Source: Acanthosepion esculentum (lineage: Eukaryota > Mollusca > Cephalopoda > Sepiida > Sepiidae). Taken from it: 64,000 bases of DNA. Location: positions 94,349,086 through 94,413,085 of the forward strand of contig OZ038485.1 in NCBI GenBank assembly GCA_964036315.1. The letters run 5' to 3'. Position numbers and translations under genes: made by a program. Under the pieces are notes generated by a model, which made no database searches, was not told the origin of the DNA, and worked only from the letters and a program-made list of their open reading frames with translations. Below, in pieces: positions 10,400-21,097 of this stretch. Every line of letters starts with the position of its first letter. The stretch's first letter is position 1.

Positions 10400-10657
10400 G
10401 CATAATTAAAAAAAAATCTTTCGGTTTACACATATTTCTTCTTAGTGTATGGGAAAATTGCGCCCTGAAGATGCCAATTTGAAATTGTTGAAAGTGCTTA
10501 GCTGTTGCATTCCATCTGACAACTCGAATATAAGGATGTTATTATTTATGTTTATATGATAGTAAGTTAATGTCTCATTAAGTTCTGTTAGCGAAGTGAT
10601 TTCGCCATTAATCACATTAACGTTGCTATTTAATTCTTTGAATAAATTGTTTCTTTA

Positions 10658-10734
<77 letters not shown>
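10400..10734 (+). repeat. Family E repeat ending in a (TA)n tract
   Basis: Homologous to 28770-29060 in the same orientation. It has CCCTGAAGATG near 10462, then CAATTTGAAATTG (a 5-bp hairpin), then TTGAAAG, and later GTTAGCGAAGTGATTTCGCC. The first three items lie in hammerhead order, but no GUC site follows. A TA tract occupies about 10660-10734. Confidence 0.6.
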
Positions 10735-10736
<2 letters not shown>

Positions 10737-11299
10737 AGGATTCAAAAATTTCATAGTTAAAGTATAGCAAAGCCATGAAAATAATTTGGCACTTGTTTGC
10801 GATAAAGTAAACATTGGACGTACGTGTTCTAACCTATATTAACTCGAATTATTTTTAGGTAATAGATTGAAGTTTATGACGGTTTAAAACACAACCCCCC
10901 TTTAGAGCAGCATGAATCCTATCACAAAATTGAAGCATGAAAACATCAAATCGTTGTCAAAACTTAGGCAGACTCAGAACGTTAGGGAAGCTTTGGGAAT
11001 AGTTTACGGAGGTAGTTCACTAAACAAACCAGCAATTTACAAAAAGGGCAAGACGGAGTTGAGGATGACAAGCGAGCCATCAACATTATTTTATAAGGGA
11101 AAATTTATTCTTTTTCTGTTTCGAGATTTAATTGAACGCGACTGACAAGAGCAGATATAACTGTAAACACTCTAAACACCTCAACTGTTTAAACCATTAA
11201 AATTAAACATTTAAAACCATTTAAACAATTTAACTGAAACAAACATTAAAGGTGAGCAAACGTTTTGTTCGTTGCGCACCGAAAGTGCTGCTCCCAGTG
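10735..11299. other. No gene recognised
   Basis: A 77-codon frame at 10912-11145 (plus) has no family motif that I recognise and no splice context. I see nothing else. Confidence 0.35.
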
Positions 11300-11960
11300 C
11301 AGTAACAAACAAACAGATGGTACCAAAATCCTGAAGGCTTTCTGAGGCGAACAGTAACTGGCCATGAAACTTGGCTTTCTTCTCTTATCTGTCGTGTCCC
11401 TTCAGAGCGTGAGTGACCATGGGCCTCCAAAACTTCCTGTCCCTTGTAGCTCAGTAAAGTTTGTCTTTTTGAACTTTCCTCCCACCCGCAGCCCCGCCAT
11501 CTATTCACTCAAACTAGCCAGGTGGGTAGCTCAATGTCTCCTTCTGTCTCTTTTGCCTTCAATATGTCTTGTGCTTGTCAAGTTCTCCAAGTCCTCCTTC
11601 CTCAGTATATGTCCAAGAAACTTCAGCTGTCTATATGAGTTTAAATATCCTTTTTTTTTCATTTTCCTTAAGACAGCTTAGTTGTTTGTGCGCCCTTTCC
11701 ATGGAATTCTCAGCGTCCTTCTGTAGAACCACATTTGTGTTGCCCCCAGTCTTCTCTTCATTTGTGAGGGAATTATCCAGCATTCACTGCCATATTAGAG
11801 GATTGTTATAATATAGCAATTCAGTCCCTTTTTCTTTGTCTCTAAGGAAATTCTCTTGTTTCTTAGTGCCTTGCTTAGCTTTTGGAAGGCCACTTAATTT
11901 TTTTTTTAAATACAAGGATTCTAGCATTCATCGAGTGGGTAGTGGGTTAATGCATTTTTA
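11300..11960 (-). pseudogene. LINE-A 3' end remnant
   Basis: The minus strand carries the LINE-A C-terminal coding region, with T-L-L-S-Y-K near 11450 and the W-V-A...L-A-R region near 11520, then the upstream part ending near 11890 (antisense of A-F-Q-K-L). Many stops. Its 3' end is near the AAACAAACAGATGG block at 11310. Confidence 0.6.
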
Positions 11961-12061
11961 AAATTTAGTTAGCGAAGTGAATTCGCCATTTTATCTCATT
12001 ACCTTTACTAATTTACTTTTTGTATGAATGGTTCATTGTAATATAAATGAAACTGCACCAC

Positions 12062-12144
<83 letters not shown>
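11961..12144 (+). repeat. Family E edge plus (TA)n tract
   Basis: TTAGTTAGCGAAGTGAATTCGCC (about 11967-11989) is the family E block, followed by AT-rich DNA and a TA tract at about 12066-12144. Confidence 0.6.
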
Positions 12145-12147
<3 letters not shown>

Positions 12148-12360
12148 TTTGTACATCAGGTCCAGGCGACCGTCTCTTTGCAAACAAAGGGACTGTTTGC
12201 TTGGGCTTGCTGTGCTGGGTCTCTAGCATCTTTGGTGGTATTACTTTGATTATATACACTTTTTTCCTTTTTTTTTTTATTTATCTCTTTCTTTCCTGCC
12301 CATTCATTCATGTCATCCATAACAGATATTTTCTTCATAATTTCTATTCCCCGTTAAACA

Positions 12361-12471
12361 GTCCTGATGAGAGGGGACGAAACCGGTTAACTGGTGTTTT
12401 TATTTTAAATCTATCATGGCCTTTAATAAAAAATTTGTTTTTTATGCCTTGATATATACACACACACACAC

Positions 12472-12560
<89 letters not shown>
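12361..12560 (+). repeat. Hammerhead-like core followed by (TA)n
   Basis: CTGATGA at about 12363 and CGAAAC at about 12377 are spaced as in a hammerhead core. CCGG-TTAA-CTGG after GAAA can form stem III. The segment between the boxes (GAGGGGA) cannot form a proper stem II, and the base at the cleavage position is G. I call it a degenerate core. A TA tract follows at about 12474-12560. Confidence 0.5.
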
Positions 12561-12564
<4 letters not shown>

Positions 12565-12697
12565 GAAACAGACAATCAGGCGAACAGACACTCTCTTGAG
12601 TCTGGATATTGGATGTGAAAAGGTAATCTGATTTAATTTGATTTATGTTCCAAACATTTTTACTTACATACAGTTTTGTCTTTCTTTCATTCTAACC

Positions 12698-13430
<733 letters not shown>

Positions 13431-13604
13431 TATAATAAATGCGAATGCCAGTGAGTCACTGTGTCACACTTTTATATTTGTATACACTCTATCCCTGATA
13501 TTGAGCACTTTAACCCATAAATATAGCATATATTAAAACTTTTATCATATATAATATAAATTTGTATATATAAGTACAATATTAGAAAAATTCATGAGAA
13601 TGTG

Positions 13605-13660
13605 TAAAAAAAAACAATTGTGACGGACGCGTTTCGACTTTTAAGACTTCATCAGACTAA
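13605..13660 (-). ncRNA. Candidate hammerhead ribozyme core (minimal stem III type)
   Basis: On the minus strand: CUGAUGA (13655-13649); a 13-base stem II segment with G-C, C-G, U-A and U-A pairs and one U.U mismatch; GAAA with its paired C (13635-13631); a 3-bp stem III with loop CGUC; and GUC (13624-13622) at the predicted cleavage site. All conserved core positions are present. Minimal stem III type I hammerheads are known from Penelope-like elements. Stem I is weak here (U-A, G-C, then mismatches), so activity is uncertain. Confidence 0.55.
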
Positions 13661-13735
13661 AGTGATGTTTAAATTAACAAAAACATTACATTAATCTGTC
13701 TGAAGATAAAACACATCACAGAAATTTTTTTTGTC

Positions 13736-13738
<3 letters not shown>

Positions 13739-13820
<82 letters not shown>
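13739..13820. repeat. (TA)n microsatellite
   Basis: A pure TA tract between the hammerhead-like unit and the LINE-C/mariner junction. Confidence 0.97.
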
Positions 13821-13821
<1 letters not shown>

Positions 13822-13823
<2 letters not shown>

Positions 13824-13888
13824 CAGATGGTCTAGTCATGTCATCAGAATGAGTGATGATCGGATGCCTTAAATCCTCATGTATAGCA
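13822..13888 (+). pseudogene. LINE-C fragment
   Basis: The plus strand reads FRWSSHVIRMSDDRMP, a form of the R-W-x-G-H-V-x-R-M-x-D-x-R-x-P peptide near the C terminus of the LINE type seen at 53995-54245. It is joined directly to mariner sequence at about 13889. Confidence 0.6.
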
Positions 13889-14102
13889 GAAGGAGCCAGC
13901 ACTGGTGAATCGCAAAGGTGTGCTTTTCCTCCATGACAACGCCCCGAGTTTCTACCGCAAGGGCATTGAACAGCTGGAGACACGTTGGCAGAAGGTGCTG
14001 GATGCCGATGGCGATTACTTAAATACTAAATATAAGTTACACATACTGTGAAGCGTTTTCCTTTTTTTCCTTTAAAAACGGACAGAACATTTTTGGTTAC
14101 CT

Positions 14103-14103
<1 letters not shown>
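13889..14103 (+). pseudogene. Mariner transposase remnant with internal deletion and right terminal repeat
   Basis: The frame NRKGVLFLHDNAPSFYRKGI continues EQLETRWQKVLDADGDYLNT to a stop. HDNA is the second catalytic-aspartate motif, and the rest is the extreme C terminus; the region with the third aspartate is missing, so an in-frame deletion joined them. The right end TTTTTGGTTACCTTG followed by TA is a typical mariner terminal repeat and target. The left part is replaced by the LINE-C fragment. Confidence 0.75.
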
Positions 14104-14165
<62 letters not shown>

Positions 14166-14187
14166 TGTGTGTGTGTGTGTGTGTGTG
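14104..14187. repeat. (TA)n and (GT)n microsatellite
   Basis: A TA tract (about 14104-14162) followed by about 11 GT units. Confidence 0.95.
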
Positions 14188-14829
14188 TCTGTCTATCCAT
14201 TTTCACATTGTCACTAGGGAGGTTATTCTCTGTGTATATACGTTGTTACCGAAAGTGTCTTTTTCAGACGCGGACGAATAAACACATCCAAAACATTAAC
14301 GTTCAAATACCAGCTACAGACGTGTTTATACGTCGGTCTTGATTGTATTTGTGCCCTTCTGAGCTTGAAACGAGTCCAATTGTCAACTCATACGCGTCCG
14401 GTAGAGGCATTAGTCACTGCTCGGGTACTTCAAGGTGCCTCTGTTTCTTAGTTACTATATCCAAAACAATTTTTTAAAAAATCGTCTGAAAATGAAACGT
14501 TTTTCCAAAAGTAATTGGCGGGGAAGGGGTTAAGAGCCCCCGAGTGACTACTGCCACTAGAAAGGCCACTAACCGAACGTTATTTTACTTCCCGACTTTA
14601 ATCTACTAGCATACTTGTAAATACCTCTGGATGTAATCCTTAGACAAAAGAAGGAGACATATTGATCGACAATATATCACTAATCTTGTCACTTGAATAA
14701 CTGCTTTTTGTGTGATTGTGAATTGACGGTGGCATTTCCCACACTAAGCTTTCCGTTGCCATTGGATTGTTTTGGAGTGGCTACCATGTTTTTACCTTTG
14801 TTAACCAAACGTCGAATATTCGCTGTGGG
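14188..14829. other. No gene recognised
   Basis: Mixed-composition DNA. I find no motif, splice signal or repeat family that recurs in this window. Confidence 0.4.
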
Positions 14830-15100
14830 GGTAGTTTCTGTCTTGATTCTAATTTTTTTTCTTTTCCAGTTTTTGCTTTTTCAGTTTTTGCTTTTCCATT
14901 TTTTTCTTTTACTTTTTTCTTCATCGTATTTCTTTTTCTTTTTTTCTTTTTTGATTTTCTCTTTTTCTTTTTTCTTTTTCATTTTCATTTTCAGTTTATT
15001 GTTTATTTATTCTTTTTTGTTTTCAATCTCTGTTCATTCTTTTTTCTGTTTCTTTATCTTTTTTTCATTTTTGTTTTTTTGTTTTGATTGATTTCTTTTT
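14830..15100. repeat. Pyrimidine-rich low-complexity tract
   Basis: About 270 bases of T-rich sequence with regular C (TTTTTC-type units). The long hydrophobic frames across it are composition artefacts. Confidence 0.85.
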
Positions 15101-15194
15101 TCACGGTTTATTAACCCTTTGCAGGTTATTTAAAGCCAGAATATAATTTTTATAATCTAAGAATTTATTGGAGATAATAATGATTAACTGATAC

Positions 15195-15345
15195 AAGTCC
15201 TACTATTTAGCCCATAGCAGGGAGAAAAGAAGTGGATTCAACGGCACTTGCACTTAAGCGAATATAACGAACTTGACTGGAACTTGAACCCGGCTCTCCG
15301 ATTTCCAAATCCCACCCGTTATCCATTACAACACCCGCCCATCCA
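15195..15345 (-). mobile_element. tRNA-derived SINE S1, diverged
   Basis: On the minus strand the A-box region TTGTAATGGATAACGGG and the B box GGTTCAAGTTCC are about 40 bases apart, followed by S1 body blocks (GTTCAACCACTTC region changed, TATGGGCTAAATAG). Confidence 0.65.
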
Positions 15346-15796
15346 ATCTTACATCACCAGGTTTTTCCCAAACGCTCAGCCACCGACGTACTGACCAGGC
15401 TCAGCGTTGTTTAACTTCGGTAATCGTACGAGAAGCGTTTTTTCAATGTGATATGGCCGTAAGCCTGTTTTTGTTTTAAAATTTTTCATTGTTTCTGTTT
15501 CCAAATATTTATTTTTTCTTTTCTTTTTCCATTTTTTACTCTCCAGTTTCATTCGCTTGCACATATTTCTTGGTTTGAAGTTCTTTTAATCAGCAGTTTC
15601 GCCATCACGTCAATCTCACAAGTAACTCCAGGCACACATATAAACAGATTATTACGAAGGGTACTGAAAAGATCTCAGATCAGCCATATTACATCCCCTG
15701 CCCCATGGTTGGTCAAATTTTGAGGAGTATGTTGGTCTGAGAACTTTTCAGCACCCATATATATAGGTTGTATCAAAAATATATCTACAAACTGTT

Positions 15797-15988
15797 CTAG
15801 TTACACGTGCCATGTCTAATGGATGTCAGTAATCAGTTCTCTCCTGTTAATTCACCTCTCCAAGTTCTACACTGACTTAACCAGGTATTGAACTCATAAC
15901 TCTTTGGGTGCTGTCACTGGATCTATCTAACACCTTTATCCACTGTGCCATGTGTTCTTAAGGAGACATGGCAAGTGGAACTAGAACA
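15797..15988 (-). mobile_element. tRNA-derived SINE S2
   Basis: The minus strand has ATGGCACAGTGGATAAAGG (A box, about 15940) and GAGTTCAATACC (B box, about 15893). The body matches 46660-46825. Its edges TGTTCTAGTTACACGTGCC and GGCAAGTGGAACTAGAACA form an inverted pair. Confidence 0.7.
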
Positions 15989-16038
15989 GCCTACTCTAGC
16001 GAGTGAAATAAAGGGTTCACTTCGGCATCCCAACCACA

Positions 16039-16125
16039 TGTAGAAGGCCGGGGCGTGCAATGGCCGAAACGTTGTGATAAATATGGCAACAACGATGAGG
16101 ACAATAATCCGAATAATGTAAATAG

Positions 16126-16166
<41 letters not shown>

Positions 16167-16184
16167 GTCGGACTTTGTCCAATT

Positions 16185-16240
<56 letters not shown>
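16039..16240 (+). repeat. Penelope-type end with hammerhead-like stem, followed by two (TA)n tracts
   Basis: GTAGAAGGCC, a 12-base loop, then GGCCGAAACGTTGTGA: the GGCC/GGCC stem sits exactly between a degenerate CUGAAGA box and GAAAC. It is homologous to the trimer at 46231-46617. TA tracts follow at about 16129-16163 and 16187-16240. Confidence 0.6.
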
Positions 16241-16241
<1 letters not shown>

Positions 16242-16540
16242 TTGGGTTATCTCTTTGGAGCACAGGATCGATTATACTTTTCTCAGGCTAGGTGTTGTTG
16301 GCATGATTTTTTAAGGTAGAATTTTACGGGATGAAGTTACTACACCCACGCCCCGCTGGTTCTGAATTCATCGTTGACTTTCTCCGAAACTGTTTGTCAA
16401 TCAAAACTAGAGATCCTAGTCTGCCCTACTATGATTCTTTGGCTAGGTAGTACAGATGGGTTCATGTCTTCTGTAACGACCTCAGCTGAAATTTGAACAC
16501 GAGATTCCAATACTAATCTCCGAGTCGATAACAGCATATA

Positions 16541-17126
16541 CCGGGTGTAACAGCATAATTGTCCAAATCGTGTAACAGCATAATTATCCATCCTACAAAA
16601 TGTTTAATATCTAAAAAAAATAAAAATAATAATAAACTAATTGAGTTTCTTTTTTCCAGGTTTTCAAATAAGACGTTTAGCCATCTTTACACCATTTGTC
16701 GTAAGAATCAAGTGAAAAATTATTTGAGTTATTCAGCTAGGAAGAAAACAGGTTAAAATCATGTTTTTCCAATTGAGCAATAGTGAGAGGAAAAAGATCA
16801 TTCTGGCATCAGTAATGCTACTAACATTCATACTCTGGCTTCCATCTTCAAAGTTCATTCAAGAACCATCAAGAGAACGGTGAATAAGTTTAAAAAAGAG
16901 AGAACAGTCGAGTTGAAAACTGGATCGGGATATCACAACAGGAAGAGGGATCATCATTTCATCTTAAAGCTAAATACATTCTCATTGTTCAAAGTGGAGT
17001 CCAATAGTTTTATAAAGACCTTGGAGTATTCCAGTAAGATACCTTTATCATTTCTAAGATACCACAGTTCAAACAATTGGACAATTTTACTGTTACATGG
17101 TTTGGACAATTTTGCTGTTACACCTG
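16541..17126 (+). mobile_element. Tc1-like DNA transposon remnant with doubled terminal repeats
   Basis: The left end GGGTGTAACAGCATAATTGTCC is followed by a second copy GTGTAACAGCATAATTATCC; the right end holds the same two units inverted (17082-17126). TA precedes the left end. The interior encodes ASIFKVHSRTIKRTVNKFKK, a helix-turn-helix of the Tc1/mariner transposase N terminus, with no catalytic domain left. Doubled units inside the terminal repeat resemble the IR/DR layout of some Tc1 elements. Confidence 0.65.

Positions 17127-17172
<46 letters not shown>
17127..17172. repeat. (TA)n tail
   Basis: A TA tract that lies between the Tc1-like right end and the hammerhead/tRNA-like composite; in minus orientation it is the composite's 3' tail. 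Confidence 0.95.
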
Positions 17173-17175
<3 letters not shown>

Positions 17176-17188
17176 ATTGTCATCCACA

Positions 17189-17221
17189 GACAGACTGTTT
17201 CGCTGTATCACAGCTCATCAG
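17189..17221 (-). ncRNA. Candidate hammerhead ribozyme core, best match in the window
   Basis: Minus strand: CUGAUGA (17221-17215), a perfect 5-bp stem II GCUGU-GAU-ACAGC (17214-17202), GAAAC (17201-17197), a 5-base loop, and GUC (17191-17189). A-U and C-G close a minimal stem III. Every conserved core base is present. Stem I pairing is poor in this copy. The core lies between a tRNA-like head (17303-17235) and a TA tail, all on the minus strand. Confidence 0.6.
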
Positions 17222-17234
17222 CTAGACGTCCGGT

Positions 17235-17303
17235 TGCCTCGAGCTAGGATCGAAACCCGGCTGAATTGGCGTCAGTCGGAAATTCTACCACTAAGCCGTC
17301 GGC
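17235..17303 (-). mobile_element. tRNA-like head of SINE S3
   Basis: Minus strand GCCGACGGCTTAGTGGTAG carries an A box (GGCTTAGTGG) and GGGTTTCGATCC a B box (17258-17247), about 35 bases apart as in tRNA-type pol III promoters. The 3' end GAGGCA can pair only partly with the 5' GCC, so this is a tRNA-derived promoter head and not a working tRNA gene. Confidence 0.65.
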
Positions 17304-17495
17304 GCACGGCAGGGATGAAGGTGAGTTTTAGCGTATTTATTTTTAGATTTAGATAAACACACAGTGACTGACAGTGACTCAATTCTGCCGAAGAGTCATG
17401 CTATATTAGCTTTAATAGTCACCGTTTACAAACCCACGCTTCATTCCCACAGAGCTCAACCGAAATTAATTTTCAGGAGCCAATATTATTGTCAT

Positions 17496-17552
<57 letters not shown>

Positions 17553-17939
17553 TAATACATGTTGGCAGCAAACTTATGTTTAGACATGTTCTGCTAAATA
17601 GAGACATAGAGTGAACAGAATTCTTTTGTTGATTTCTAGGAACTTTCGAAATTAGAAAAACGATGAAAAACACCATCCAAGTAGGCATTTTAAGGTATTG
17701 TGTAGAATGAATGTTTAATTCCAGATTTTATTATAAGGGAACCAGATATGGAAAACAATGTTCTTGGTTTCGCGTTTTCTACTGAATCAATTGCTAGGTC
17801 TACTTTTTTAATTTACTGATGTTCAGGGCAAGATGGCAGGAAACATAGACAGCTAATTTGTTGTGGTGTCCTTCCTCTAAAGAGTCTGTTAGACTCTTCC
17901 GCCTACTATAAGTTTAGTAGGATAGAAGGTTTCGGGGAA
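17304..17939. repeat. (TA)n tract at 17498-17548; rest unrecognised
   Basis: The TA tract is pure. Around it I find no coding or known repeat sequence. Confidence 0.6.
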
Positions 17940-18188
17940 CAGAGAGCAGTTGCCTTGATCTATCCGCTTCCCTTCTCCACATCCTTTCTTTTCTCATTCC
18001 TATCTGCTCTCGCTCCGGATCTTTTGTGGCCCCCTTGCCTTGATCGACCCACTGTCTTTCTCTTCTTCCTCATCCCCTCCATTGCCACTCCTATCTGCTC
18101 TTCCTCCAACCCTTCTTTAACCCCTTGCGCGATAGTGGCCTCTGGCCTTGCTTGGGGCGATATGATTAAAAAAAAAAAAAAAAAAAGT
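17940..18188 (+). pseudogene. LINE-B 3' UTR fragment with poly(A)
   Basis: A pyrimidine-rich 3' UTR ends CCCCTTGCGCGATAGTGGCC, then CTTGCTTGGGGCGATATGATT and a run of about 18 A. This tail pattern is shared by LINE-B copies at 4075, 18985, 37848 and, inverted, 19790, 58320 and 62470. Confidence 0.7.
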
Positions 18189-18354
18189 TAATAGTTTGAG
18201 CGCTGGTTCATTCGATGCACTTTCACTAGTCGTGTAATACTCTTCTGGTGTACTTACTGTTCAATATACGATATAAGTGCAAACCTGGTTTTTGTTATTA
18301 CTTAACCACTTACTTGGTCACAACATAATTCTAGACCTGAAGAGGTCAAGATTT

Positions 18355-18780
18355 GAGTGACGAATAAAATTTCAGAGTTCAGGCGGAGACGTTAGAAGCC
18401 CAGAGTTGAAGGGACCGGAAACCCAGTCCTAAATAGGGAACAAGGAATGAACGTCTACTCCTGGGGAGAAGTATGAACCGGGCGATAGGCGAATCTATCT
18501 GTTTCTTTTGGGAAAGGAAAAAATAATAATAATTACTGAATAAAATTTCAGATTTCAGGTGGAGACGTTAGAAGCCCAGAGATGAAGGAACCGGAAACCC
18601 AGTCCTAAATAGGGAACCTCTACACTTGTTCAATGAACCGGACAATACATGAATCTATCTAACTGGGGGAGGAGAAAAATAATGAGTGATAAAAAAAAAT
18701 TCAGAGCTCAGTCAGAGACGTCAGAAGTATAGTAGACTTTAGAAGGATCTGGAAACCCAATCCTAAACAGGAAACTCAAT
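18355..18780 (+). repeat. Tandem repeat, three diverged copies of about 150-180 bp
   Basis: Copies start near 18362, 18541 and 18692 with AATTTCAGA-like blocks and share GGAGACGTTAGAAGCCCAGA and GGAAACCCAGTCCTAAATAGG. The third copy runs into an S1 SINE head at about 18780. Confidence 0.75.
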
Positions 18781-18990
18781 CTGAGCCGCTATCCATTACT
18801 CTACCGTACAATCTTCAAAGAAAGCAACGTCAATCGCCATCTTCTGCCTTCCCGAAACCTGTTCTTTTTATTGTCCTTTCTCCCCACTACAGTCTTCTCA
18901 CTCTCTTTCATTCTCAGCACCCACCTTGCGTCTTAGTGGCATTATTGCCTTGGTTGGCGTGAAATGATTTAAAAAACGTATATATACGCT
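18781..18990 (+). pseudogene. S1 head fragment joined to a LINE-B 3' end
   Basis: TGAGCCGCTATCCATTACTC (18783) is the minus-strand S1 head. From about 18815 the LINE-B C-terminal end follows (AACGTCAATCGCCATCTTCTG, the antisense-free reading of N-V-N-R-H-L-L), with the usual CTTAGTGGCATTATTGCC...GAAATGATT tail and AAAAAA. Confidence 0.65.
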
Positions 18991-19364
18991 AGGAAATAGA
19001 CAAGTTCTCACCCTAATAAAGAAAAATGTACAAAAAATATTTTGCGAGATTTTTCTTCATTATCAGTTCATTAGATTCATCAGTGAATATTAATTTCATA
19101 AAGGAATTATTATAACATGACATTTACATACAACGACTCAATCACTAACAACGTATCCGGCTACTAACTTTAGGGTCCACCTTCGTACATTTTCTTATTG
19201 CCATGTCCTTTCAAGACATAGATGATCATGATTCTCCACAGTTTCCCTTTCTTTATTATCTGGGAATTGCTTTCGCTGAAATATTAATCGAGTGCTTTAA
19301 CCGCTACATTCTCCGCGGTTTGAAATTCAAAGTTTTCCTTCTATTCGACTGGTTGCCACCAGAG

Positions 19365-19460
19365 TCTAGAGAACCCAGTCTCTACTCACTTATTTACCCA
19401 ATATCTGGAGGAAGGGGAGAGCTGATTCATGCCTTTCCCGAGGCTGCTCCCCGATTTCTC
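19365..19460 (-). mobile_element. SINE S1 body fragment
   Basis: GAGAACCCAGTCTCTAC, TTTACCCAATATCTGG and GATTCATGCCTTTCCCGAGG match the S1 body in minus orientation; head and tail are missing. Confidence 0.6.
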
Positions 19461-19549
19461 TTTCCGTGCCCATATCTTTTACACCGCCCACACCCCCACC
19501 TTCGTACACTAAAAATTTCATTTTTTTTTCTAATGTAGCATCAAGAAGA

Positions 19550-19721
19550 TTTTGTTTAATGTCCTTCTTCTTTAATGTGCCGTGTCCCGTCAGGGCATAT
19601 GCGATCATGGCTCTCCACAACTTCCTGTCTCGTGTGGCTCTTAGCAGTATTTCTCCCTTTGTTAAGGCCCCCGTCACCCGTTCCGCAACCCATTCACACA
19701 AGCTCGTCAGGTTATGTACTT

Positions 19722-19782
<61 letters not shown>

Positions 19783-20330
19783 TTAATCATTTCACCCCAA
19801 ACAAGGCGACAATGCTACTAGAACAGAGGGGTCTACAAGGAGTGAAAAAGAAGAAGAATGAGAAGACTGATAACGGACAAAAAAAAAAAAAGAACTGAGT
19901 TCAGGAAGACACAAGATGGCGATTGAGGTTGCATTTAAATTTCTGAATATTGTAGTTATCAGGGAAGCAAGAAATCGGAAGGGATTTTCCACAGGTGGAA
20001 AGTGCGAGAGAATAAACTGTTAGAGATGAAATGGCAGTTGCATCTAGATAGTTCCACAGTAAAACGGTGAGACCTAGTTGCCAATCTAGTAGAATGCTTA
20101 AATTCATGTGGCCGGAGCGTCAGAGAAAAACTCATCAATGCATTCGCCATGAAAATATGCCCTGTGAAGGCTAAGTTTTCCCAGCCTTTTTTCCTCATTG
20201 TATCCAAGCAATTTCAGTTATATTTTCCTGATTTTGTTCTTTTGTTGTCATTTTCTTTCAGACATCCTTGTTGTTTATTCGCTGCGTCCAAGGAATTCTC
20301 AATATCCTTCTGTAGTTAAAGGTTACGACG
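19550..20330 (-). pseudogene. LINE-A 3' end, split by a LINE-B insertion
   Basis: On the minus strand the left host half (20330-20158) ends MRKKGWENLAFTGHIF, and the right host half (19722-19550) begins with VHNLTSLCEWVAERVTG and continues RATRDRKLWRAMIAYALTGH to the C terminus. In LINE-A these two peptides are only about 15 residues apart, so 19723-20157 is an insertion. Confidence 0.75.
19723..20157 (-). mobile_element. 5'-truncated LINE-B nested in LINE-A, with (AG)n tail
   Basis: Minus-strand translation gives TRLATRSHRFTVELSRCNC and NIQKFKCNLNRHL, LINE-B C-terminal peptides, then the CTTGTTTGGGGTGAAATGATT tail. The tail continues into about 27 AG units (19725-19780 on the plus strand as CT). 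Confidence 0.75.
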
Positions 20331-20795
20331 TTTTAAAAAATTGCTTTATTATTGCATTGGGACAACTGCCATACCAAAAATGCATTTTCTTTTTAAATTA
20401 TCAATATTGGTTGATTTTAGCTCTAACTGGAAGAAAACCAATTATTTCGATTAACCGCGTCACTGAGAACGAATACTTCGCTACTTGTTTCATAATTTAT
20501 CTAAAACAGTAAATTGATTAGTTAAATGAAAGTGTTTCAAACCTTATAAAAGTTGGCTGAAAGCATTAAATCGAATGTCAAAAAATTGAAATGATTTATT
20601 ACTATTATTTAATTTTTAATTTCAATTTATTATAAACAAATGGAAATTATTTGTAAGATTGATAATCTAAATTTAGTGCAGACGTTGCTTCCCCCGGACT
20701 GTCTCATTTCTTCTTCTGTCCAGCTTTCGATCTTGTTGCAATGTCGCCCCTCAACGATTTCTATAAAATGGCATTGTTGATTATTATTATTTTTT
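20331..20795. other. No gene recognised
   Basis: AT-rich DNA. A 104-codon plus frame overlaps the start but has no motif I recognise. Confidence 0.4.
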
Positions 20796-21095
20796 AATCG
20801 TGTTCAACCCAAGAAAGGTAGTAAAGCCACTGACACACAAGGGGTTACTGGGTGTGGAAGAGTTAGAAACAGAAACATTGCCAAGCAGCGAAAAAAAAAA
20901 GAAGAGTAATCAGGAGGATAGTAGAGGAGAGTAGATTGCATTTAAATTTTTGATGATTAAAGTTGGCTGGAAAGTATGAAACCGGAAGGGAGTTCCACAA
21001 GCGAAAGAAAAAACTGTTAGCATATAATTTACGGTTACATCTAACCAACTCAACTGTAAATTGATGAAACCTCGTCGCCAGTCTAGTCAGTTATG
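20796..21095 (-). pseudogene. LINE-B 3' end remnant
   Basis: Minus-strand frames read LVRCNRKLYANSFFFRLWNS, then PVSYFPANFNHQKFKCNL; this is the LINE-B C terminus with small deletions. The inverted tail (CCACTGACACACAAGGGG) lies near 20828. Confidence 0.75.
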
Positions 21096-21097
21096 TG

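Noticed and set aside
12361..12400. Active hammerhead ribozyme
   Set aside because: Core boxes are present but stem II cannot form and the cleavage base would be G.
14693..15091. Phe-rich hydrophobic frame, possible membrane protein
   Set aside because: It comes from a T-rich low-complexity tract; all three frames look alike.
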